NCBI GenBank assembly: GCA_946610835.1
Contig: CAMOCU010000033.1
Span: forward strand, 1 to 8,246
Direction of reading: 5' to 3'
Length of the DNA stretch: 8,246 nucleotides
Source: an uncultured Clostridia bacterium
Lineage (GTDB): Bacteria; Bacillota; Clostridia; Oscillospirales; Acutalibacteraceae
This document shows, piece by piece, positions 1 to 6,365 of this stretch (the first letter of the stretch is position 1; every line of letters starts with the position of its first letter). The notes under the pieces are model-generated. The model worked only from the letters and a program-made list of their open reading frames with translations, searched no databases and had not been told where the DNA came from. A program made the position numbers and the translations under genes.

Positions 1-14
1 AAAAAGCTTACTTC

Positions 15-46
15 GCAATCCGCACACCCCAATTGTGCGGTATTGC
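15..46 (-). terminator. Probable terminator hairpin after the dehydrogenase gene
   Basis: One base past the stop codon of the dehydrogenase gene there is an inverted repeat: CCGCACA (20-26) and TGTGCGG (34-40) pair perfectly around a 7-base loop, and GCAAT (15-19) with ATTGC (42-46) extends the stem to 12 bp with one bulged base at 41. Read on the minus strand it is followed nine bases later by a run of five T at 5-1. The stem and its position fit an intrinsic terminator. The T run is not directly against the stem, so this could instead be an mRNA-stabilising hairpin, or the signal may continue outside the window. Confidence 0.5.
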
Positions 47-47
47 C

Positions 48-1079
48 TTAAAAACACTTTTCCTGTCTTTGTTTGCGGCATTCTTCCGATTTGCCGCAGC
101 GGTAGCACAATTCGTTCAGACACTTGCCGTCCTTTGCAAAGTTCAGCAGATTGTTCACAGTGGTGCGGGCGATATTGTCGAGCGCTTCGCGCGTAAGAAA
201 CGCCTGGTGCGAGGTAACAAGAACGTTGGGCATGGTGATAAGCCGCGCGAGCACATCGTCCTCGAGAATGTGTCCGGAATTGTCCTCAAAAAAGATGTCC
301 GTTTCCTCCTCGTACACATCCAGACACGCCGCGCCGATCTGCCGCGATTTGATGCCCTCCAGCAGCGCCTTCGCGTCCACAAGCGCGCCGCGCGACGTAT
401 TGAGCAGCACAACGCCTTTTTTCATCTGCGCAATGGCGGGCCCGTCAATCACATGGCGCGTTTCCTCTGTCAACGGACAGTGCAGCGAAAGAATGTCGCT
501 GCGTGAAAAAAGTTCCGGGAGCGAAACATAGGCAAGTCCGCTGTCGGCTGCCGGAAACGGATCGTACGCAAGCACCTCCATACCGAACCCTTTGCAGATC
601 TCCGCAAACACGCGCCCGATCTTTCCTGTGCCGAGAATGCCGACTGTCTTGCCGTGCAGGTCAAATCCGGTCAGCCCCTCCAGACTGAAATTGAATTCCC
701 GTGTACGGTTGTACGCCTTATGAATGCGCCGTATGCTTGTCAGCAGCATAGCCATTGCATGCTCCGCCACGGCGTAGGGCGAATATGCCGGCACACGCAG
801 CACATGCACCTTGCCATACGCGTACCGCACATCGACGTTGTTGAATCCGGCACAGCGCAGCGCGACCACACGTATCCCGAACGCATACAGCCGCTCGAGC
901 ACTGCCGCATCCAACGTATCGTTGACAAACGCACACACTGCATCATACCCTTCGCACAGGCGCACTGTATCCGCGGACAAACGCGCGTCGAAAAAGGTAA
1001 ACTGCAGCGCCATACCCTCCGCAGCGCGCAGGAAACTTTCACGGTCATATTCTTTTGTATCAAAAAATGCGATGCGCAT
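48..1079 (-). CDS. ldhA: D-2-hydroxyacid dehydrogenase, D-lactate dehydrogenase type, with Cys-rich tail
   Basis: This 343-residue protein belongs to the NAD-dependent D-2-hydroxyacid dehydrogenase family and reduces a 2-oxoacid, most likely pyruvate to D-lactate, to regenerate NAD in the cytosol. Visible landmarks are the RCAGFNNVD segment (75-83) typical of LdhA-like members, the Rossmann motif GTGKIG (150-155), Asp173 at the end of the next strand (NAD rather than NADP preference), and the catalytic set Arg230 (NTSRG), Glu259 (DVYEEE) and His291 (SHQAF). These sit at a constant offset of five from the known Lactobacillus enzyme residues. The chain should end near the NEL at 322-324 but runs on for 19 residues containing four cysteines. 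It lies 60 bp downstream of the GH3 gene on the same strand, so cotranscription is likely. The ribosome site before the ATG is weak (GGCAGGGCAG). Substrate is not fixed by sequence: phenylpyruvate- or 2-oxoisocaproate-reducing relatives look similar. Confidence 0.9.
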   Translation of the reverse strand: MRIAFFDTKEYDRESFLRAAEGMALQFTFFDARLSADTVRLCEGYDAVCAFVNDTLDAAVLERLYAFGIRVVALRCAGFNNVDVRYAYGKVHVLRVPAYSPYAVAEHAMAMLLTSIRRIHKAYNRTREFNFSLEGLTGFDLHGKTVGILGTGKIGRVFAEICKGFGMEVLAYDPFPAADSGLAYVSLPELFSRSDILSLHCPLTEETRHVIDGPAIAQMKKGVVLLNTSRGALVDAKALLEGIKSRQIGAACLDVYEEETDIFFEDNSGHILEDDVLARLITMPNVLVTSHQAFLTREALDNIARTTVNNLLNFAKDGKCLNELCYRCGKSEECRKQRQEKCF

Positions 1080-1139
1080 ATTCTGCCCTGCCTTTATACT
1101 TTGGTTGCAATACCCTTATTCTTTGCCCTGCGCAAAAAA

Positions 1140-3401
1140 TCATGCATCCACACAGATCGTTCCGCGCAGGCGAATATCCTCGGAGGATGCGCCGACCAGA
1201 ACCTCGAATTCTCCCGGTTCCACGACCCATTCAAACGATGCGTTCAACAGCCGCAGATCCTCCTCGCCCAGCGTGAAGGACACAAGCGTGCTTTCGCCCG
1301 GATTCAGATGAATCCGGCGGAATTTGCGCAGCAGCCGAAGAGGTGTGGCAACGGAACTGACCACGTCGTTGATGTAAACCTGCGCCACCTCATCGCCGGC
1401 TTTGCCGCCGGTGTTGGTCACCGCGAACTGCAGCGCAAACGTATGCGCATCCTGCTGCGTCAGGACAAGATCGCTGTATGCAAAAGACGTGTAAGACAGC
1501 CCGTGGCCAAAGGGAAACAGCGGCGTCGAAGGCCCCTCGTAATAGTCCGGCCAGCCGCCGGGACGGCGCGTGTAATAGCACGGCACCATGCCGTCCGCAC
1601 GCGGAAAAGAAACAGACAGGCGTCCGGCAGGATTGACGTCGCCGCTGAGCACGTCCACAATCGCCTTTGCGCCGAATTCACCACCGAAACCGGTCACAAG
1701 AATCGCGGCGCAGACCTTGCTTTCCACGGACAAATCAATCGCCTTGCCGTTTTCAAGCACCAGCACCACAGGTGTGCCGGAGGCGGCAATTTTTTCGATC
1801 AGCGCGCGCTGTTTGCCGGCGAGCGTGAGCGAACAGCGATCCATTCCCTCGCCGCTGGTGACGTTGTTGTCCCCGCCGACAAAGACGGCCGCTTCGCATT
1901 CCGCGGCAATCTGTACGGCTTCATCGAGCATGTCGTCAATGTCTTTGTCGAGCGTTTTGGTCAGATGGGGCTGGCCGTCGACATACTGCACCTCGTCCTG
2001 TCCGGCCGTGTGCGTAATGGCGCAGCCGTCACACTGGCGGATAGCCGTCTGCGGATAACGCGCCTGCAATTCCTCATAAACGTTGCGAATCCGGTAGCCC
2101 TCCGGTTTGGAGGAATAGCCGCCGATTTTTTGCGCCATGGAAGACGGCCCGATCACGGCTATGCGCTGCACGTCGCTCTGAAGCGGCAGTATTCCGTTGT
2201 TTTGCAGCAGGACGATTCCCTCCTGTGCGGCGCGCAAAGACAGCGCGGCATGTTCGGCGCAGCGCTGTACCGACTTGTATGCCTGCTCGTCAATATACGG
2301 GTTTTCAAACAGACCCAGTTCAAACTTCATCCGCAGGATCCGGCGGACAGATTCGTCCAGCTCTGCAAGCGGCAGGATCTCCTTTTGCACCAGATCGAGA
2401 ATGATCTGTTCGTATTCCGGTTCCGGAATGTCGTTGCAGCCCTGCATATCCAAGCCGGCAGTCTTGACCGCACGCACAGCGTCGTAAGAATTGCCGGCCG
2501 TGCGGTGATGCGTGATCTGCCGTTCGATCGCGCCCCAGTCCGCGCGGGAGATCCCCGGCAAGCCGAGGCGATCCTTTAATATATCGGTCATCCATTTGCG
2601 GCTGGAAATGACAACCTCGCTGTCGATGCTGTTATAGCACGCCATAGCATTGTACGCACCGCCGCGGCGGATTGCCGCTTCAAACACAGGCAGATAATCC
2701 GTTTCGATCTCGCGGTTACCGACACGCGCGGGCGCGCAATTGAGCCCGCCCTCGGCCATGCCGTGGACACAGAAGTGTTTCGGCTCGGTAATGACGGCGT
2801 CAGGGCGGGAAATATCGCCCTTCTGCTCGCCGCGCACGATAGCCACAGCCATTTCGGAGGACAGGTATGTATCCTCGCCGAATGTTTCTTCCGTGCGTCC
2901 CCAGCGCGGCTCGCGCGCCACATCCAGATTCGGCGCAAGAATTTCGTGGTGTCCGAGTGCACGGCTTTCCGTGCCGATCACGCCGCCGATCTGCCGGACA
3001 AGTTCGGGGTCAAACGTTTGCGAAAGCACAAGCGGCATTGGCAGAATGGATGCGCCGTTGGATGTGATTCCGTGCAGCGCCTCCGCGGTAAAGATACAGG
3101 GAATGCCAAGGCGCGTTTTTTCCACAAGATAGCGCTGAAACTGGTTGCGAAATTTCGGATCGCCGTAAATATCGTGAATATATCCGATTCCCCTATCGCC
3201 CACCATGGCGGCAAATTTGTTCATGTCAATCGTGTCGTCCGCGGCTACGGTACAGTTTCCCGGATCTTTGGAACTCTCCAAAGAGAAGGATACGCCGCGC
3301 GTAATGTCGATCTGTGCAATTTTTTCTTCGGTCGTCATGCGCGACAGCAGATCCTCTGCCCGCTCGGCGGGAGAGAGCGCAGGATTTTTATATGCATCCA
3401 T
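1140..3401 (-). CDS. Glycoside hydrolase family 3 beta-glycosidase (beta-glucosidase/xylosidase type)
   Basis: This 753-residue GH3 enzyme removes terminal beta-linked sugars from the non-reducing end of oligosaccharides with retention. There is no signal peptide, so it should act in the cytosol on imported sugars. Domain order is the N-terminal (beta/alpha)8 barrel (about 15-370), the alpha/beta sandwich (about 390-610) and a fibronectin III-like domain (about 650-745). Landmarks are EALHGI (107-112), EPRWGRTEETFGED (164-177), the substrate-binding Lys208-His209 of PKHF, the nucleophile candidate Asp288 in SRADWGA, QNNGILPL (400-407), and a probable acid/base Glu518 in SGEGMDR. The usual VSDW around the nucleophile is replaced by RADW. 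The ATG at 3401 follows GGAGG with a 7-base gap. Length is normal for the three-domain bacterial type. Glucose, xylose or another sugar cannot be decided here. The dehydrogenase gene follows on the same strand. Confidence 0.95.
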   Translation of the reverse strand: MDAYKNPALSPAERAEDLLSRMTTEEKIAQIDITRGVSFSLESSKDPGNCTVAADDTIDMNKFAAMVGDRGIGYIHDIYGDPKFRNQFQRYLVEKTRLGIPCIFTAEALHGITSNGASILPMPLVLSQTFDPELVRQIGGVIGTESRALGHHEILAPNLDVAREPRWGRTEETFGEDTYLSSEMAVAIVRGEQKGDISRPDAVITEPKHFCVHGMAEGGLNCAPARVGNREIETDYLPVFEAAIRRGGAYNAMACYNSIDSEVVISSRKWMTDILKDRLGLPGISRADWGAIERQITHHRTAGNSYDAVRAVKTAGLDMQGCNDIPEPEYEQIILDLVQKEILPLAELDESVRRILRMKFELGLFENPYIDEQAYKSVQRCAEHAALSLRAAQEGIVLLQNNGILPLQSDVQRIAVIGPSSMAQKIGGYSSKPEGYRIRNVYEELQARYPQTAIRQCDGCAITHTAGQDEVQYVDGQPHLTKTLDKDIDDMLDEAVQIAAECEAAVFVGGDNNVTSGEGMDRCSLTLAGKQRALIEKIAASGTPVVLVLENGKAIDLSVESKVCAAILVTGFGGEFGAKAIVDVLSGDVNPAGRLSVSFPRADGMVPCYYTRRPGGWPDYYEGPSTPLFPFGHGLSYTSFAYSDLVLTQQDAHTFALQFAVTNTGGKAGDEVAQVYINDVVSSVATPLRLLRKFRRIHLNPGESTLVSFTLGEEDLRLLNASFEWVVEPGEFEVLVGASSEDIRLRGTICVDA

Positions 3402-3428
3402 AAAAATACCTCCTTTATCATGAATTGT

Positions 3429-3457
3429 ATTATACCGTACCCGCAGATAAAAAGCAA
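3429..3457 (-). promoter_or_regulatory. Sigma-A promoter of the GH3 gene, with adjacent palindrome
   Basis: On the minus strand TTGCTT (3457-3452) is separated by exactly 17 bases from a perfect TATAAT (3434-3429). The start codon is at 3401 and GGAGG at 3413-3409, giving a leader of about 20 bases. Just upstream of the -35 box lies a 10-bp palindrome AATTGCAATT (3462-3471), a possible operator for a local sugar-responsive regulator. No regulator gene is in the window and the palindrome is short, so the operator role is speculative while the promoter itself is well supported. Confidence 0.75.
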
Positions 3458-3510
3458 CAGAAATTGCAATTGTATGCGCAGCAAAATAAAGTTTTTATTA
3501 TTCCTAAAAA

Positions 3511-3541
3511 CGCTTTATTCGACGAAGCGATGTGATATACT
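3511..3541 (+). promoter_or_regulatory. Extended -10 promoter of the radical SAM gene overlapped by an inverted repeat
   Basis: TATACT (3536-3541) is preceded by TG at 3533-3534, which forms an extended -10 element (TGA-TATACT). The -35 region 17 bases upstream is poor (CTTTAT, 3513-3518), as often in extended -10 promoters. An inverted repeat CGCTT (3511-3515) / AAGCG (3525-3529) with a 9-base spacer covers exactly that -35 region and could be a repressor or activator site. A second TATAAT at 3548-3553 lacks a -35 and would put the start inside the ribosome binding site, so I prefer the first. The gene's GGAGGG is at 3562-3567. Confidence 0.5.
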
Positions 3542-3573
3542 GAATGTTATAATTCTAAAATGGAGGGTTCGGC

Positions 3574-4674
3574 ATGGCATTTCATCTCCAGCGATATATG
3601 ACAGGCGGCGTTGCACGTGTGGTCGCGGATTCTCTGCGGGCAACGAAGCAGACGCCGCGGGAAAAAGCGTTTATGCGCCGCTTTGCCGCGTCTGCGGCCA
3701 AGGCTTCCGCCTTGCGCTTTCGTGAGGAACGCCGCGGAGAACATATTCCGCCCTTTCTCATTGCCAGCATTACAAGCGCGTGCAATCTGCATTGTGCCGG
3801 ATGCTACTCGCGCGAAAACAACGCCTGCTGCGACAGTGCGCCGACCAATCAGCTCACCGCACAGGAGTGGGATCACATCTTTACCGAAGCCGAACTTCTC
3901 GGCATCAGCTTCATCCTGCTTGCCGGCGGCGAACCGATGCTGCGTTATGACGTGCTCAAAGCCGCTGCCGATCATCCCGACATTCTGTTCCCGATCTTTA
4001 CAAACGGGACATACCTGCACGATCGGTATCTCGAAGTGCTGGATGCGCACCGCAATCTGCTGCCGATCATCAGCATCGAAGGGGACGAAACGCTGACGGA
4101 TACACGGCGCGGTGCGGGCGTGTATGCGTTTGTCACAGCCGCCATGGAAAAAATACGCGACAAAGGGATGATTTTCGGCGCATCCGTAACGGTCACGACC
4201 GAAAACATGCACGAAGTGTACAGCGACGCATTTCTGGACGGGCTGTTTGCGCGCGGATGCAAAGCCGTTATCTTTGTGGAATATGTGCCGGTGTCCGACG
4301 AAAGCACGCATCTTGCGCCCGGTGACCGCGAGCGTGAATGGATGCAGACGCGCGTACATCAGCTGCGCCGCAAAAAAAGAGGGATGGTTTTCATCTCTTT
4401 CCCCGGCGACGAAAAAAGCTCCGGCGGCTGTGTGGCCGCCGGCAGAGGCTTCTTTCATATCAATTCACACGGCGGTGCGGAACCGTGTCCGTTCTCGCCG
4501 TATTCAGACGTCAACGTCCGGGATACATCCCTGCGCGGGGCGCTGCGTTCGCCGCTGTTCCGTGCGCTGCAGGACAAAGGACTGCTGCTCGACGACCACG
4601 TCGGCGGCTGTACGCTGCACATGCACCGCGACGAAGTGCGCACACTTGCCGATGCGGCTCAACCGTCCACCTGA
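3574..4674 (+). CDS. Radical SAM protein with SPASM-like C-terminal cysteines
   Basis: This 366-residue protein carries the radical SAM signature CNLHCAGC (Cys70, Cys74, Cys77), which binds a [4Fe-4S] cluster and S-adenosylmethionine, and the GGEP motif (118-121) that contacts SAM. A basic, helical 60-residue extension precedes the SAM barrel. The C-terminal part has Cys286 in GGCVAAGRG, Cys305 in AEPCPFSP and Cys346, a pattern like the auxiliary-cluster (SPASM/twitch) region of enzymes that modify peptides or build cofactors. The ligand set looks incomplete compared with a full two-cluster SPASM domain. The ATG is preceded by GGAGGG with a 6-base gap. It diverges from the GH3 gene, and its last 16 bp overlap the convergent sialidase-like gene. 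I see no precursor peptide, transporter or partner enzyme beside it, so substrate and product are unknown. Family assignment is firm, role is not. Confidence 0.9.
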   Translation: MAFHLQRYMTGGVARVVADSLRATKQTPREKAFMRRFAASAAKASALRFREERRGEHIPPFLIASITSACNLHCAGCYSRENNACCDSAPTNQLTAQEWDHIFTEAELLGISFILLAGGEPMLRYDVLKAAADHPDILFPIFTNGTYLHDRYLEVLDAHRNLLPIISIEGDETLTDTRRGAGVYAFVTAAMEKIRDKGMIFGASVTVTTENMHEVYSDAFLDGLFARGCKAVIFVEYVPVSDESTHLAPGDREREWMQTRVHQLRRKKRGMVFISFPGDEKSSGGCVAAGRGFFHINSHGGAEPCPFSPYSDVNVRDTSLRGALRSPLFRALQDKGLLLDDHVGGCTLHMHRDEVRTLADAAQPST

Positions 4675-5639
4675 ATCTGCCAATACGCAATCTTTTTCCG
4701 GTTCCACGTGTACGTAATATGCAGCACGCATCCGTCGTTTGTCACGGCAGGATAAGAGAATTCCTCGCCCGGAATGCGGCGGCGTTCAAGCGTGAGCATT
4801 TCGCGCCACGTTTCGCCCTCGTCCTCGGACACGCTCAGCACCAGCGGCGTACGTTCGCCCCAGCTGCGGCCGCAAGGATTGTGCGCCAGAAAGATCCTGC
4901 CGTCCGAAAGGCGCGTAAGGTCGATGCCGCTGTTCGGATTTTTCAGTGCGGTCGGATACGCCTCGCACCAGCTTTTGCCGCCGTCGGCAGAATCGCTGCG
5001 GTAGATACGGCTTTTATTTGTGCGCAGCAGGGCATGCACCTGCCCCGGCGCGGATTCCCACAGGGTCGGCTGGATCATAGCGATCTGCCGGCCGCTTTTT
5101 AATTTCGGAGCGGGAATGATCGGCTGGCGTGTCCATGTGCGCCCATCATCACGGGAAAGGTCTGTAAAGGCCAGCCAGTCCGGCTGTTCGGAGGAGGCAG
5201 GCGCAAGAAGGGAACCGTCCGACAGGCGGATCGGTTTGTTTTTGACCGGGCCGCGTCCGCCGGAATCATCCCCCGGAACCAGTTCGGCAGGCGCAGACCA
5301 TGTTGCGCCGAGATCCTCGGAACGCACGAACCATGTTTTCCAATGCGCAATTTTCCGCCCCACTTTAAAGCAGAGGATCACTCCGCCGTCCGCTGCGCGG
5401 AACAACACCGGATTCCAGTGCGGCAGCGCAGGATCGGCCGTGATCCGCTGCGGCGGATACCAAAGTGCGCCGATGCGCCGGGCAACAAAAATATCCACAT
5501 CGTCCTTACCCTCGGCAGTACCGCCGAACCACGCCGCGAGCACCTCGCCGTTTTCAAGCGCAAGCACTGTGGATGCGTGACACGCAATCGTCGGACAGTT
5601 TTCCTCTTTGACCCATTCTTTTTGTGCAGACAGCAGCAT
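4659..5639 (-). CDS. Sialidase-like beta-propeller protein (BNR_2 / COG4692 type)
   Basis: This 326-residue protein has four clear Asp boxes of the SxDxGxTW form at residues 107-114, 162-169, 217-224 and 271-278, the hallmark of sialidase-type propellers. It also has motifs I associate with the COG4692 'predicted neuraminidase' family: AWFGGTAEG (36-44), WNPVLF (75-80), KNKPIRLSDGSLL, NPNSGIDLTRLSDGRIF (234-250) and FSYPAV (294-299). It lacks the FRIP motif of classical GH33 sialidases, so sialic acid as substrate is not assured; other glycosides are possible. No signal peptide is present, which suggests action on imported oligosaccharides. I chose the ATG at 5639 because GGGAGG precedes it with a 7-base gap and a strong promoter lies just upstream; an upstream in-frame ATG at 5696 would fall on the -35 box. 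The 3' end overlaps the convergent radical SAM gene. Confidence 0.88.
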   Translation of the reverse strand: MLLSAQKEWVKEENCPTIACHASTVLALENGEVLAAWFGGTAEGKDDVDIFVARRIGALWYPPQRITADPALPHWNPVLFRAADGGVILCFKVGRKIAHWKTWFVRSEDLGATWSAPAELVPGDDSGGRGPVKNKPIRLSDGSLLAPASSEQPDWLAFTDLSRDDGRTWTRQPIIPAPKLKSGRQIAMIQPTLWESAPGQVHALLRTNKSRIYRSDSADGGKSWCEAYPTALKNPNSGIDLTRLSDGRIFLAHNPCGRSWGERTPLVLSVSEDEGETWREMLTLERRRIPGEEFSYPAVTNDGCVLHITYTWNRKKIAYWQIQVDG

Positions 5640-5667
5640 AAAAATCCCTCCCGACTTTTGTTCCTTC

Positions 5668-5696
5668 AGCATATCATACTGCGCGCAAGCTGTCAA
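5668..5696 (-). promoter_or_regulatory. Near-consensus sigma-A promoter of the sialidase-like gene
   Basis: On the minus strand a perfect TTGACA (5696-5691) is followed after 17 bases by TATGCT (5673-5668). The start codon at 5639 lies about 20 bases beyond the expected transcription start, with GGGAGG between. The -35 box overlaps the TGA stop of the small reading frame 5693-5776, so the upstream genes end exactly where this promoter begins. Confidence 0.8.
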
Positions 5697-5776
5697 TCCT
5701 GCGATTGTACCGTCTCGTTTCCGTGAAATCTCGGCTTTATACGCTCGAGCAGCGCGCGCCTGTACTCGTCATCCAT
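5693..5776 (-). CDS. Possible 27-residue small protein
   Basis: An ATG at 5776 opens 27 codons (beginning MDDEYRRALLERIK, ending TVQSQD) that end in TGA at 5695-5693. The start overlaps the stop of the 66-residue gene by 8 bases (ATGGATGA), a classic arrangement for translational coupling. The N-terminal half looks like a short charged helix. It has no separate Shine-Dalgarno of its own beyond what the end of the upstream gene offers. I do not recognise it. It could be a genuine coupled micro-protein, the C-terminal remainder of a longer protein, or chance. Confidence 0.35.
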   Translation of the reverse strand: MDDEYRRALLERIKPRFHGNETVQSQD

Positions 5777-5969
5777 GGCGGTCGATCTCCCGGCACTTGC
5801 CGTACCTGTCCTGTTTGAACAGCTTCTCAACATCCCGGTATGCGTCGCGCTCCACCATGTCGCGCTCGCAATCCACGCGGTCGCATTTCTTGTTTCCCTG
5901 CTTGCAGATGCAGGTTGTTTGCCCGTTTTTCATGCGGACAAACACGGGGATCATCTCTTTTCCCTTCAT
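5769..5969 (-). CDS. Small Cys-rich protein of unknown function
   Basis: A 66-residue, highly charged protein starting at an ATG with a strong AAGGAGGG six bases upstream, which is the main reason to believe it. It has five cysteines (20, 22, 29, 34, 59); the cluster TTCICKQGNKKCDRVDCE (18-35) spaces four of them as C-x1-C-x6-C-x4-C, which could bind a metal ion or form a small knuckle. The C-terminal half is a basic/acidic helix (about 36-57). There is no signal peptide or membrane segment. It starts 68 bases downstream of the putative immunity gene, beyond a hairpin terminator, and may be expressed by read-through. I do not recognise the family; small proteins with this look are common in clostridial genomes and their mobile elements. 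Confidence 0.7.
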   Translation of the reverse strand: MKGKEMIPVFVRMKNGQTTCICKQGNKKCDRVDCERDMVERDAYRDVEKLFKQDRYGKCREIDRHG

Positions 5970-5987
5970 GCAATCCCTCCTTCGGGC

Positions 5988-6020
5988 ATAAGGAAAGCCG
6001 AAGCGGTTTCCCGCCTCGGC
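5988..6020 (-). terminator. Intrinsic terminator of the toxin-immunity operon
   Basis: On the minus strand GCCGAGGCGG (6020-6011) pairs with CCGCTTCGGC (6006-5997) as a 10-bp stem with one G-T wobble, closed by a GAAA tetraloop, a very stable GNRA type. TTTCCTT follows directly. It sits 18 bases after the stop of the putative immunity gene. The T tract is interrupted, so some read-through into the 66-residue gene is plausible. Confidence 0.75.
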
Positions 6021-6037
6021 CGTGGTTATGTTTGTGT

Positions 6038-6364
6038 TCAGAAGCAGATTTCTACGCTGCCGCCGACTCTCTTTGCGGTCGTCAACGCTTCATATAAGCA
6101 AGGCACTTTGTCCTTGTCATTGCCGATCTTTTCCAAAAACGCTTCGACTTGTTTGCTGTCGATTTCATCGAAATCATAGTCGTCAATAATGATACCGAAT
6201 TCGTCCAATGCCCAAGGAGCGATTGTGCCCATGATATAATCATATTCGGTGTCAGATACGGCTTCGCAAAAGATGTCCTCGTCCGGCAGTTCGTACAATC
6301 CGGTATTCAGTTTTTCAACCCCTTGTTTGTTTTTGCCGGTCACGATATCTCTGTAGTAATCCAT
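6038..6364 (-). CDS. Putative immunity protein for the adjacent toxin
   Basis: This 108-residue protein is small and strongly acidic, with the run IIIDDYDFDEID (about 77-88) and many other Asp/Glu, as expected for a protein that neutralises a basic nuclease. It has no signal peptide, so it would stay in the cytosol. Its ATG at 6364 lies one base after the stop of the upstream gene (TGACATG), and its ribosome site GGAGG is embedded in that gene's last codons (Arg-Arg-Lys), so the two are translationally coupled. Low GC (about 43-45% over most of the gene) matches the toxin part of the upstream gene. I cannot name an immunity family. The call rests on gene order, size, charge and coupling, not on similarity. 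Confidence 0.6.
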   Translation of the reverse strand: MDYYRDIVTGKNKQGVEKLNTGLYELPDEDIFCEAVSDTEYDYIMGTIAPWALDEFGIIIDDYDFDEIDSKQVEAFLEKIGNDKDKVPCLYEALTTAKRVGGSVEICF

Positions 6365-6365
6365 G

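Noticed and set aside
1080..1139. Separate promoter for the dehydrogenase gene (TTGCGC, 17 bases, TATTGC)
   Set aside because: The -10 is poor and the gap to the GH3 gene is only 60 bp; cotranscription is simpler.
654..2579. A 641-codon open frame on the plus strand opposite the GH3 and dehydrogenase genes
   Set aside because: It is antisense to two proteins with clear family motifs, has no ribosome site, and its product is rich in His, Arg and Cys without domain-like features. GC-rich coding DNA commonly leaves such open frames.
2763..3725. A 320-codon plus-strand frame spanning the start of the GH3 gene and the divergent promoters
   Set aside because: It crosses the GH3 promoter, both ribosome sites and part of the radical SAM gene in another frame, so it is a chance frame.
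3547..4458. A 303-codon minus-strand frame opposite the radical SAM gene
   Set aside because: It is a mirror frame of a gene with an intact radical SAM signature; no start signal or recognisable domain.
5640..5696. N-terminal extension of the sialidase-like protein to an ATG at 5696
   Set aside because: The extension would start on the -35 box, lacks a ribosome site and is not family-like, whereas the ATG at 5639 has GGGAGG at good spacing.
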